Assembly (NCBI GenBank): GCA_963818205.1
Contig: CAWFRG010000004.1
Coordinates: 256,826 to 320,825, forward strand
DNA length: 64,000 nucleotides
From: CAVVYV01 sp963818205
GTDB lineage: Bacteria > Actinomycetota > Thermoleophilia > Solirubrobacterales > 70-9
Direction: 5' to 3'
Shown here: piece after piece, positions 1-7,636 of the stretch
Layout of the letters: each line of letters starts with the position of its first letter
How positions within the stretch are numbered: position 1 is the stretch's first letter
Translations under genes and position numbers: made by a program
Notes under the pieces: model-generated
Seen by the model: the letters and a program-made list of their open reading frames with translations, nothing else
Told to the model about the DNA's origin: nothing
Databases searched by the model: none

Positions 1-617
1 GCCAGCGGCCGCGCCAGGGCCTCGACCATGAACCGGTGGGCCTCCTCGGAGAGAGGGAAGCCGTCGCCCTCGCAGCTCGCGCAGACCACTCCCCCCGCTG
101 CGCCGGAGAAGGCGGTGATGTGGTCGGCCTCGCCGCAGCGGGCGCAGCTCGCCAGCTCCGGTGAGAAGCCGGCGGCCAGCGCCAGCTTCAGGCGGAAGGC
201 GAGCGCCGCACCGGGGGCGCTGGAGAGGGCCGGATCGACATCGAGCAGCGCCAGGTAGTTGCAGAGCAGGTTGTAGGCGGCCTGGTTCGCCTCCTCGGAG
301 TCGAGCAGCCGGAGGACCGCATCGCAGCCGCGGCCGGCAGCCATCAGGGCCGGTCCGTCGCTGCGAAGCCGCGGGTGCCCGTTGATGGTCGAGGCGCCGG
401 TCACCGTGCAGAGATCGCCCCGACCCTCGTAGAGCACCAGGTTGAGCCGGAAGAACGGCTCCAGCCGCCCGCCGAAGCGCGACTTCGGCCGCCGCGACCC
501 CTTCGCGATCGCTCCGATCCGCCCCCGGGTCGCCGAGTAGAGATGGACGACCCGATCGGCCTCGCCATAGCGGATGCTGCGCAGCACCACCGCCTCGGTC
601 TTGAAAGATCCGGGCAC
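1..617 (-). CDS. recO: DNA repair protein RecO (C-terminus cut by window edge)
   Basis: RecO anneals complementary single strands and loads RecA with RecR in the RecF pathway. The minus-strand frame opens at a GTG (617) as MPGSFKTEAVVLRSIRYGEA, the usual RecO OB-fold start, continues through a basic stretch (AKGSRRPKSRFGG) and FRLNLVLYEGRGDL, and reaches a helical domain with a zinc-finger-like Cys pair (SCARCGEADH, then CASCEGDG). About 205 codons are present; roughly the last 40-50 residues lie outside the window. The frame has no ATG, so the GTG start is chosen from family alignment. It is divergent from the His-rich gene at 692. Confidence 0.9.
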   Translation of the reverse strand, partial: MPGSFKTEAVVLRSIRYGEADRVVHLYSATRGRIGAIAKGSRRPKSRFGGRLEPFFRLNLVLYEGRGDLCTVTGASTINGHPRLRSDGPALMAAGRGCDAVLRLLDSEEANQAAYNLLCNYLALLDVDPALSSAPGAALAFRLKLALAAGFSPELASCARCGEADHITAFSGAAGGVVCASCEGDGFPLSEEAHRFMVEALARPL

Positions 618-678
618 GAACCAAACGTTGCCCGGGGTGCCGGACGTGATAGCGGTGGATATCCGGGTCGGATCGCGG

Positions 679-691
679 TAGCTTGACCTCG
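679..691 (+). promoter_or_regulatory. Leaderless-type -10 box for the His-rich gene
   Basis: TAGCTT followed by exactly 7 nt and then ATG at 692. The same TAnnnT-N7-start spacing recurs at fpg, nusB, xseB, htrA, hisS, the antiporter and the UDG gene, so transcription probably begins at or next to the start codon. The spacing decides for ATG 692 over an in-frame TTG at 683. Confidence 0.5.
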
Positions 692-1045
692 ATGACCGAC
701 GGTGAGCACCGCGTTCACGAGGGCCATTCACACGAGCACGGTCCGGACTGTGGCCACACCGCGGTGCGCCACGACGGACATGTGGACTACCTGCACGACG
801 GGCACCTGCATCACCCGCACGAGGATCATGTGGACGAGCACGTGGTCGAAGCCAGTGAGGCAAACCCCGAGGACTGCACCCCGGCGCATTCCTGCGGTGA
901 GCATGAGGCCGGGCACACGCACGGCCCGGGATGCGGGCATGAGGCCGTGCCGCACGGAGACCACGTCGACTACCTGGTCGCCGACCACCTGCACCACCCT
1001 CACGGCGATCACTGCGACGACCACGGGCGGCTCCAAGCGGCCTAG
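692..1045 (+). CDS. Histidine-rich metal-binding protein with two tandem modules
   Basis: A 117-residue, His/Asp-rich soluble protein without signal peptide or membrane segment. It consists of two diverged copies of one module: first HGPDCGHTAVRHDGHVDYL then HLHHPHEDHVDEH; second HGPGCGHEAVPHGDHVDYL then HLHHPHGDHCDDH. Each copy has one conserved Cys in CGH and about ten His. Small proteins with this HGPxCGH...HVDYL...HLHHPHxDH pattern occur widely and are often labelled metal transporters without evidence. Binding or buffering of zinc, nickel or copper is inferred from composition only. No metal transporter is adjacent. The start follows the leaderless box. Confidence 0.7.
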   Translation: MTDGEHRVHEGHSHEHGPDCGHTAVRHDGHVDYLHDGHLHHPHEDHVDEHVVEASEANPEDCTPAHSCGEHEAGHTHGPGCGHEAVPHGDHVDYLVADHLHHPHGDHCDDHGRLQAA

Positions 1046-1072
1046 CGGCCGCGACCTGTGCCGGCCTAGCCG

Positions 1073-2008
1073 CTAGGCCTGTCCCTGCCGGACCGCGTCG
1101 CGGATCGCGGCGGCGGTGACGGTGGCGGCGGCGGCGCCGACCTGCAGCGAGCCGAACGGGCGGAGCTCGCCGGAGCCGGAGGCGAGGCAGAAGGCGACGT
1201 CGCCGTCGACCGGGGTGAAGGTCGGATCGACGGCGCGGGCGATCCCGGCGGTAGCCGCGCGGGCGACCATGCCACACTCGCGCTTCGAGAGCGCGGCGTC
1301 GGTGCAGATGCAGACCAGGGTGGTGTTGCCCTCGGGCGCCTTGAACTCGGGCGCCCGCTCCATCGCCACCAGCGCCTCGGCGCCGCGCACCATCTTCCCC
1401 TCGTCGTCCCGGGGGCCAGCCAGCACCGAGCCGTCCTCGTCGATCACGTCGCCGGCGGCGTTGACGGCTGCGACCGCCGCAACCGTCTCCCCCGCCCCGG
1501 TCCGGACTGCCGCGTAGCCGACTCCGCCGGCGCTGCCCCGCTCGCGGCCGAGGACCTTGGCGACGGTGGCACCCGAGCCGACCCCGACCGCGCCCCGCTC
1601 AGGGACCCCGCCGCCCGCGGCCTCGCAGGCCGCGTAGCCCTCCTTCGGTCCCGGGCGCACCTTCGGGTCGCGTCCGACCAGGTCGTAGATCACCGCGGTC
1701 GGGACGAGCGGCACCCGGCCTCCCGGGGTCCAGTAGCCGAGCCCCTTCCTCTCCAGCCAGAGCGAGACGCCGTCCGCCGCCGCGAGGCCGAAGGCGCTAC
1801 CGCCGGTGAGGAGGACGGCGGTAGCCTCCTCCGAATTCGAAAGCGGGTTGAGGCTGTCGGTCTCGCGGGTTCCCGGCGCCCCTCCCTGCACCCAGACCCC
1901 GCCCCGCGTGCCGGGCGGGGGAATGATCACGGTACAGCCGGTATGCCCCTCGGGATCGGACCAGTGGCCGGCAGAGAATCCCTCGGGCAGGGGAGGTGGC
2001 TCGCTCAC
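1073..2008 (-). CDS. P1 family peptidase (DmpA/L-aminopeptidase-D-esterase type, S58)
   Basis: A 311-residue Ntn-type hydrolase of the DmpA family, which self-cleaves in front of a nucleophile and then acts on N-terminal residues of small peptides or D-amino-acid esters. Seen here: the N-terminal GHWSDPEGHTGCTVII strand, the NPLSNSEEATAVLLTGGSAFGLAAADG substrate region in pieces typical of the family, and PEGNTTLVCICTDA, where the N-T junction is the expected autoproteolysis site. The GTG start overlaps the TGA stop of fpg (GTGA), so the two are translationally coupled. The natural substrate is unknown. Confidence 0.85.
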   Translation of the reverse strand: MSEPPPLPEGFSAGHWSDPEGHTGCTVIIPPPGTRGGVWVQGGAPGTRETDSLNPLSNSEEATAVLLTGGSAFGLAAADGVSLWLERKGLGYWTPGGRVPLVPTAVIYDLVGRDPKVRPGPKEGYAACEAAGGGVPERGAVGVGSGATVAKVLGRERGSAGGVGYAAVRTGAGETVAAVAAVNAAGDVIDEDGSVLAGPRDDEGKMVRGAEALVAMERAPEFKAPEGNTTLVCICTDAALSKRECGMVARAATAGIARAVDPTFTPVDGDVAFCLASGSGELRPFGSLQVGAAAATVTAAAIRDAVRQGQA

Positions 2009-2959
2009 GCCCCGGCCGGCTGTTTCGCTGGCTTCTTCGCACGCCGGCGCCTCGGGCGGCGCCGCAGCCGCTGCTGGCAGCCGCCGGGGCAGAAGTAGGT
2101 CGAGCGGCCCGAGACGACGATCCGCCGGATCACGCCGTCTCCGCGCAGGCAGCCCTCACCCTCCCGATTGTGGACCAGGAACTCGTCCTGCATCGAGCCC
2201 TTCTCCCCGCGCGCGTCGCGATAGTCGTCGATGCTGGCGCCGCGATGCTCGAGCGCGAACTCGAGCGCCTCGACGATCCCCTCGACCAGCCGCTCGGCGT
2301 GCTCCCGCTTCATCGAGCCCGCCGGCGATAGCGGGTGGAGCTCCGCGCGCCAGAGCGCCTCGTCCGCGTAGATGTTGCCGATTCCGGCGACCGCCGACTG
2401 GGTCAGGAGGAACGACTTCAGCGGCGCCGTCCGTCCCGCCGCCAGCTCCAGAAGCCGCTCGGGAGTGAGCTCCGCCGAGAGCGGCTCGACCCCGAGGCGC
2501 TCGGCGAAGTAGCTCTCCAGGGCGTCGCCCCGGTCGAGGACAACTGCCTGGCCGAAGCGCCGGAGGTCGGTGAAGACCAGCTCGCGGCCGTCGTCGAGCT
2601 CGAAGCGGGCGCGGACGTACTTGAGCTCGGGGCTCGACTCGTACAGCCGCGGGCCGCCGAGCGGCTCGACCTCCATCAGGTCGGCGACGGGCCCCTCGCC
2701 CGACTCGCGAAGCAGCAGGTTGCCGGTCATCCGGAGGTGCATCGCCAGGGTCCGGCCGCCGTCGAGCTCTGATCAGCAGGTACTTCCCTCGCCGCTCGAC
2801 CGCCTCGACCCGCCTCCCGCTGACGGCCCGCTCCACCGACTTCGGCGGCTCCGGCCGGGTGAGCCGCTCGTCGAGGATCGAGGCGCGCTCGATCCGCCGC
2901 CCGACCAGCTCGGGCTCGAGCTGGCGGCGAATCGTCTCGACCTCGGGCAGCTCCGGCAT
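2005..2959 (-). CDS. mutM: Formamidopyrimidine-DNA glycosylase (Fpg/MutM), frame broken once
   Basis: Excises 8-oxoguanine and FapyG and nicks the abasic site. The start MPELPEVETIRRQLEP gives the catalytic Pro2 and Glu3, and RRGKYLLI holds the conserved lysine. One extra base near 2770 shifts the frame: the upstream part runs to KYLLIRARRR, and the downstream part resumes with ELDGGRTLAMHLRMTGN once that base is ignored. The C-terminal zinc finger looks unusual: the first pair reads GCLRGDG (second Cys absent) and the last reads FCPGGCQQ (CX3C, not CX2C). It starts at ATG 2959 behind a TAGCCT-N7 box and is coupled to the P1 peptidase. The frameshift is probably an assembly error. Confidence 0.85.
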
Positions 2960-2972
2960 CCCGACCAGGCTA
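2960..2972 (-). promoter_or_regulatory. Leaderless-type -10 box for fpg
   Basis: On the minus strand TAGCCT, 7 nt, ATG. The hexamer and spacing are identical to the box before nusB (28464-28476). Confidence 0.5.
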
Positions 2973-2989
2973 GCCGGGGAGCGCCCTGA

Positions 2990-3030
2990 TCAGGCGGGCG
3001 CGCTACCTGCAGGGACTGATCGCGCGGCGG
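2990..3030 (+). repeat. Partial copy of a dispersed intergenic repeat
   Basis: TCAGGCGGGCGCGCTACCTG and the following GGGACTGATCGCGCGGCGG match the first two thirds of the tandem 59-bp repeat at 28479-28596. It fills the gap between the xerD stop and the fpg promoter. Confidence 0.5.
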
Positions 3031-3052
3031 TTCAAGCTCCGCGCGCCCTCGC

Positions 3053-4017
3053 CTAGCCCCTCGAGTGAGCGCGCGGGTGCGCCTTGAAGTAGATCTCCTT
3101 CAGCTCCTCGCCCGAGAGGTGGGTGTAGAGCTGGGTGGTCGAGAGGTCGGCGTGCCCGAGCATCTCCTGCACCGAGCGAAGGTCGCAACCGCCGGCCAGC
3201 AGGTGGGTGGCGAAGGAGTGGCGCAGGGTGTGCGGGCTCATCTTTCCCTTCAGCCCCGCCGAGTCGGCGTGGCGAAGGACGATCTTGTAGAGGCCCTGGC
3301 GGGTCAGCGGGCCCGCCGCGGAAGTTGAGGAAGAGCTTCGACTCGTCCGCGAGAGCGCACAAGCCGCGGGCGACCGGAGCGAAGGTAGGCGCGAACGGCG
3401 GCGATCGCCTTCGCCCCGACCGGCACCACGCGCTCCTTCGAGCCCTTCCCCTGAGCCCGGAGCACACCGTGCTCCAGGTCCACGTCGCGGACCGCGAGCG
3501 AGATCGCCTCGGTGGCCCGAAGCCCCGACGCATACATCACCTCGAGTAGGGCGCGGTCGCGGATCGCGGTCGGTTCGCCGCCGCGGGGCTGCGCCAGCAG
3601 CTTCTGGACCTCGGCGTAGCTGAGCACCTCCGGCAGCTTCTTCCCCCGCCGCGGCGCCTCCAGCCGGGCCGCCGGGTCGTCCTCGACCACCTCCTCGCGT
3701 CGCAGGTGGCGGTAGAAGGAACGAAGGCAGGCGGCCTTCCGGTGGACGGTCGCGGTCGAACAGGGGGGGCGGCCGTTGCCCTGGGCGAGCTCGGCGAGGA
3801 AGTCGGAGAGGTCAGCCCCGGTCGCCGCGGTCGCCTCGCGGTCGCGACCGGCGAGAAAGACCCCGAATTGGAGGAGGTCGGTGCGGTAGGCGGCGAGGGT
3901 GTTGCGGGAGAGCCCCCGCTCGAACTCGAGGTGGGCGAGGAAATCGAGGACGAGCGCCTCGAATCGCGGCGAGGGATGAGCCTCTTCGGGCGCGCGCTTC
4001 GGGGCCATTGTGGCCAT
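3053..4017 (-). CDS. xerD: Tyrosine site-specific recombinase XerD, frame broken twice
   Basis: With XerC, XerD resolves chromosome dimers at dif. The N-terminal SAM-like domain (EALVLDFLAHLEFERGLSRN, ending near residue 105) is followed by the catalytic domain with Arg in ASGLRATEAISL, the HTLRHSFATHLLAGG box (His and Arg), LGHADLSTTQLYTHLS with the Tyr nucleophile, and the C-terminal EELKEIYFKAHPRA. Indels near 3360 and 3310 split it over three frames, but nothing essential is missing. Start ATG 4017 (or ATG 4008). It is a housekeeping-type recombinase, not a phage integrase, judging by length and the XerD-like C-terminus. Confidence 0.87.
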
Positions 4018-4112
4018 ACGGAGTACTTCCGCGAGTCGGGCGCCGTCCCTGCATCCGGCGCGGCGGGCCGACCCGCAAGGACGAGCCGCACGGGGGCCCG
4101 CCGCCGCGCGCC

Positions 4113-4646
4113 CTAGAGCATCTGCCTGAGGGTCAGCAGCCCGACCAGCGACTTTGCGTCCTCGCACTGCCGGATCGCCTCATCGAGCTCGCTCAGCGGA
4201 AACTCGACGATCTCGATCCGCTCGTCGGAGTCGGCCTCGGCCTTGGTGTCGTAGAGCTCCGTCGCCAGGAAGAGGTGGACCCGCTCGTTGGCGAAGCCGG
4301 GGCTCGTGTAGAAGCTCTTCAGCTGGCGCCAGTCCCCCGCCGACTTGCCGATCTCCTCGGCGAGCTCGCGCTGCGCGCACTCCAGCGGGGTCTCGCCCTC
4401 GACGTCGAGCTTCCCGGCCGGGAGCTCCAGCAGGGCGGGCTCCTCGACGGCCTCGCGCGGCTGCCGGACCATGTAGAGCGTCTGGTTGTCATGGGCGATC
4501 ATGCAGACAGCGCCCGGGTGGACGACGACTTGGCGAACGTCCTTGCTGCCGTCCGGGTACTGGAAGCGGTCCATCCGAACCGATGCGATCGGGCCGCGGT
4601 AAACGAGCTTGCCGCCGACCCGCTTCAGCTCGCCGCCCTCGCTCAT
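4113..4646 (-). CDS. Nudix hydrolase, ADP-ribose pyrophosphatase type
   Basis: A 177-residue Nudix protein that likely hydrolyses ADP-ribose or a related nucleoside diphosphate sugar to AMP. The Nudix box is complete, beginning GKLDVEGETPLECAQ and ending RELAEEIGK (G-X5-E-X7-REUXEEXGU). The upstream beta-strands GGKLVYRGPIASVRMDRF and the GAVCMIAH...PREAVEEPALLELPAG arrangement are typical of the ADPRase subfamily. Its ATG overlaps the stop of the M20 peptidase's downstream end in an ATGA arrangement at 4643-4646, so the two genes form one transcript on the minus strand with the peptidase second. Confidence 0.87.
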   Translation of the reverse strand: MSEGGELKRVGGKLVYRGPIASVRMDRFQYPDGSKDVRQVVVHPGAVCMIAHDNQTLYMVRQPREAVEEPALLELPAGKLDVEGETPLECAQRELAEEIGKSAGDWRQLKSFYTSPGFANERVHLFLATELYDTKAEADSDERIEIVEFPLSELDEAIRQCEDAKSLVGLLTLRQML

Positions 4647-5770
4647 GCGGCCGCCTTCGCCGCGGAGGCCTCCTCGACGATCCCCTCGCAGATCCCCAGC
4701 ATCTCGACGATCGCGGCGCCGCTAACCCGCTCCTCGGAGGTGTGGTTGGCCTCGGTGCCGTTGGCGAGCAGGACGCACTCGAAGCCCGAGGCGAGCAGGG
4801 CGTTGGCGTCGCTGCCTCCGCCGGTCGCCACCAACGCCGGCTCGTGGCCCCGCCCGCGGAGCGCTTCCGACGCGAGCCGGACCGGCTCGGCCGACGGATC
4901 GAGGCGGTAGCCGCGAAACATCTCGCTCACCTGGGCGTCGACGTCGCAGTCGTGCTCGCCGGCGGCCCAGGTACAGGCATCGACCATCTCCCCCACCACC
5001 GCGGCGGCGCGCTCGCCGTCGATGCTGCGCGCCTCCCCCAGCAGGTTGCAGTGGCCGGCGACCACGTTCGAAGCGGTTCCCCCTTCGATCACGCCGATGT
5101 TGGCGGTCGTCTCCTCGTCGAGGCGGCCCAGCTTCATCCCGACGATCGCCGCGGCCGCGGCGGCGATCGCGTTGTGGCCGTCCTCGGGGTTGATCCCCGA
5201 GTGCGCCTCCTGGCCAGTGAAGGAGGCCTTCAGCCGCTTGTAGGTCGGGGCGGCGACGATCACCTCCCCGATCGGCGTGGCGTGGTCCAGCGCATACCCG
5301 TAGGCGGAGCGAAGCTCCGAGACGTCGAGCTCCTTCGCCCCGCGCAGCCCGTCCTCCTCGGCGACGGTGAAGATCAGCTCCAACCCGACCGGCGGGGGCG
5401 CCGTCGCGTGGCGAGCGGCGAGCTCGATCAGCACCGTGACCGCCGCCTTGTTGTCGGCTCCGAGGATGGTCTCGCCGCGGCTGCGATAGACCCCGTTCTC
5501 CTCGACCACCTCGATCGGGCGCTCGTGCGGAACCGTGTCGAGGTGGGCGAAGAAGGAGAGCCAGCGCTCGCCGCTACCTGGAACCCGCGCAATCAGGTTG
5601 CCGGCGGCGGCCCTGGCCGCCTCCGCCGAGCCATCCTCGCTCACGTCCACCCCGAGCTCGCGCAGCTCCGAGAGCACCGCGTCGGCGACGGTCCGCTCCT
5701 GCCCAGTGGGGCTCGGGATCTCGCACAGCCGGACGAAGCGGTCGAGCAATCGCTGGTCGGCAGCCTCCAC
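4643..5770 (-). CDS. M20 family metallopeptidase, tripeptidase T-like
   Basis: A di-zinc exopeptidase of about 375 residues. Metal ligands are visible in order: FFAHLDTVP (His, Asp), ILGADNKAAVTVLIE (bridging Asp), TVAEEDGLRGAKELD (catalytic Glu-Glu), ALDHATPIGEV (Asp) and a His near the C-terminus in EANHTSEERV. The dimerisation-domain motif TGQEAHSGINPEDG and GGGSDANAL place it with PepT-like peptidases. Start: GTG 5770 (MEAADQRLLDRFV) preferred over TTG 5809 because family members begin close to this helix. The coding region overlaps the 5' end of the Nudix gene by 4 nt, but transcription order puts this gene upstream of it on the minus strand. Confidence 0.82.
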   Translation of the reverse strand: MEAADQRLLDRFVRLCEIPSPTGQERTVADAVLSELRELGVDVSEDGSAEAARAAAGNLIARVPGSGERWLSFFAHLDTVPHERPIEVVEENGVYRSRGETILGADNKAAVTVLIELAARHATAPPPVGLELIFTVAEEDGLRGAKELDVSELRSAYGYALDHATPIGEVIVAAPTYKRLKASFTGQEAHSGINPEDGHNAIAAAAAAIVGMKLGRLDEETTANIGVIEGGTASNVVAGHCNLLGEARSIDGERAAAVVGEMVDACTWAAGEHDCDVDAQVSEMFRGYRLDPSAEPVRLASEALRGRGHEPALVATGGGSDANALLASGFECVLLANGTEANHTSEERVSGAAIVEMLGICEGIVEEASAAKAAA

Positions 5771-5889
5771 GAGCCGGAAGCCTACGCCGAGCCAGGCGGC
5801 CGGGGCCAACCGCCGACCACAAGATCGCCAGGGAGATGTCCGAGGGAGCGCCCACAGGGGGTAGCAACCTTTCGTAGGCTCTAGCTGCG

Positions 5890-6927
5890 ATGGAGACAGC
5901 GTCCCTCAGCCGAGCGCCGCCCCTCCCGGACGTGGTCCGGCTGGGCCTGATCTCCGGGCTCTTCCTGCTCGCGGCGCTAGCCTGGGCGGTGACCGACGAT
6001 CGGATGGCCGGCATGGATGCGGGCCCGGGCACCGATCCGGGAACCCTGGGCTTCTGGGTCACAGCCTGGGTGGTGATGATGGCGGCGATGATGTTCCCCT
6101 CGATCGCGCCGATGGTGGTCATGCAGGCGCGCATCGAGGAAGGCAAGCGCCGAAACGGACAGGAGACCGAGGTGGGCACCACCGCCCTCTTCGTCTGCGG
6201 CTATCTGCTGACCTGGACCGCCGCGGGCCTGGTCGGCTACGGACTCATCCAGGCCGGCCAAGCCCTGTCACTGGATTTTCTCGCCTGGGATCGCGCCGGG
6301 CCCTATGTCGCAGGCGGCGTGATCGCCGCCGCGGCGATCTACCAGCTCACCCCCCTCAAGGACGCCTGCCTGCGGCGCTGCCGCAGCCCGATGATGTTCC
6401 TGCTCACTGCCTGGCGTCCGGGCCGGCTGGGCGCGCTGCGCATGGGGCTCGAGCACGGCGGCTGGTGCGTCGGCTGCTGCTGGGGCCTGATGGCGGCGCT
6501 GTTCGCCCTCGGCGTGATGAGCATCGGCTGGATGGTCTTCGTCGCCGCCCTGATCGCAACCGAGAAGCTGCTGCCGTGGAAGGCGATCGCCAACCGAGGA
6601 ATCGCCGCCATGTTGGTCGTCCTCGGGCTCGCGGTTGCCTTTGCGCCAGAGGACGTGCCCGGCCTCACCGAGCCCGACTCCGCCGAGGCGCAGGCGGCGA
6701 TGGAGGCGATGGGGATGGAGGGCGGCTCGATGGAGGAGGAGTCGATGGAGGAGGGGTCCGGCGGCGGAGCGATGGGTGAAGAGTCGATGGACGAGGAGGC
6801 GCAAGGGGCACCCGGGATGGAAGGTGAGTCAATGGGCGACGAGATGAAGCCCGGGCCCGGGACCGAGATGAAGGAGGAGATGAAGCCCGCGCCCGGCGGA
6901 AAGATGAAGAACGGAATGCAGCCCTAG
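5890..6927 (+). CDS. DUF2182 membrane protein with Met/acidic C-terminal tail
   Basis: A 345-residue protein of the DUF2182 family (COG5486, predicted metal-binding membrane protein). About seven to eight hydrophobic segments cover residues 15-255. Family motifs seen include MMAAMMFPSIAPMV and LEHGGWCVGCCWGLMAALF (paired Cys), then WMVFVAALIATEKLLPW. From about residue 270 there is a low-complexity tail of repeated GMEGGSMEE, ESMEEGS and EEMKPAPGGKMKN units, rich in Met, Glu and Gly, which suggests metal binding. Its stop overlaps the convergent DUF1326 stop by 4 nt. The DUF2182/DUF1326 pairing is a known association of unknown function. Confidence 0.8.
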   Translation: METASLSRAPPLPDVVRLGLISGLFLLAALAWAVTDDRMAGMDAGPGTDPGTLGFWVTAWVVMMAAMMFPSIAPMVVMQARIEEGKRRNGQETEVGTTALFVCGYLLTWTAAGLVGYGLIQAGQALSLDFLAWDRAGPYVAGGVIAAAAIYQLTPLKDACLRRCRSPMMFLLTAWRPGRLGALRMGLEHGGWCVGCCWGLMAALFALGVMSIGWMVFVAALIATEKLLPWKAIANRGIAAMLVVLGLAVAFAPEDVPGLTEPDSAEAQAAMEAMGMEGGSMEEESMEEGSGGGAMGEESMDEEAQGAPGMEGESMGDEMKPGPGTEMKEEMKPAPGGKMKNGMQP

Positions 6928-7565
6928 AACTGGTCCTCGCTCGACCACTCGAAGGGAATGTGCTTTGCCGAGCGGCCCGAGCGCTCCCAGTTCAGACCGA
7001 AGGCGTCGGCCTTGTCGGTTGATGCGATCCCGTATGTGGCGGGGCCCTGCCCCGGTCCGACCTCGCTGCCAGGCGGGTTGTGGACCGCGAGTCGCTGACC
7101 CCCGCTCGTCGGCCCGGTCAGCAACTCCGCGCTGCCCTCGGCCTTGCCGTCCACCTTGAGCCGCCAGGAGCCGAGGTCCTCGTCGATCTCGAGCTCGATC
7201 GGGGCGAACTCGAGGCCGAGCATCTTGCCGACCACGTTCTCGGCGAACAGCTGCAGCCAACCGCCGGCCTGGCCACCGAACATCGTCTGCAAGGCCTCGC
7301 GCTGGCGATCGTCAGCGCGCTCGTCGATGATCAGCCCCATCTCGGCGCGTACGTCCGGGTCCCAGATGTTGCCCTCGAAGTACATGAGCCCAACCGCGTT
7401 GATCCCGCTCAGGTCCACATCCCCGTAGTTGCCCTCCCGGAATCGGAAGCCGACGATCCCCTCGCAGTCACCCTCGGTTGGCGGCCGACCGAAGGTGCAC
7501 GGGCACGGGACCGCGCACTTGCAGAAGTCGATGAAGTCGCCCTTGAGCCGCCAAGCCTCGGCCAT
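6924..7565 (-). CDS. DUF1326 domain protein
   Basis: A 213-residue protein of the DUF1326 family, whose biochemical role is unknown. The N-terminal cluster GDFIDFCKCAVPCPCTFG carries four Cys in the characteristic family spacing, followed by GDCEGIVGFRFREGNYGDVD. No signal peptide or membrane segment is seen. Start: ATG 7565 is chosen because GGAGGTAACC lies immediately before it, a strong ribosome binding site. The 12-codon longer reading from 7601 would bury that site. It is convergent with the DUF2182 gene, and the co-occurrence suggests a shared function, possibly in metal handling. Confidence 0.8.
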   Translation of the reverse strand: MAEAWRLKGDFIDFCKCAVPCPCTFGRPPTEGDCEGIVGFRFREGNYGDVDLSGINAVGLMYFEGNIWDPDVRAEMGLIIDERADDRQREALQTMFGGQAGGWLQLFAENVVGKMLGLEFAPIELEIDEDLGSWRLKVDGKAEGSAELLTGPTSGGQRLAVHNPPGSEVGPGQGPATYGIASTDKADAFGLNWERSGRSAKHIPFEWSSEDQF

Positions 7566-7636
7566 GGTTACCTCCGGATTCGGGTTGGCCGCATTCTCCA
7601 TCCGCGGTCAGCGGCCGTCAAGGCAGGCGCTCGGGC

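Noticed and set aside
3053..4017. XerD-like gene as a phage integrase marking an island at 3 kb
   Set aside because: Length, motif spacing and the C-terminal EELKEIYFKAHPRA are XerD-like and the neighbours are housekeeping genes.
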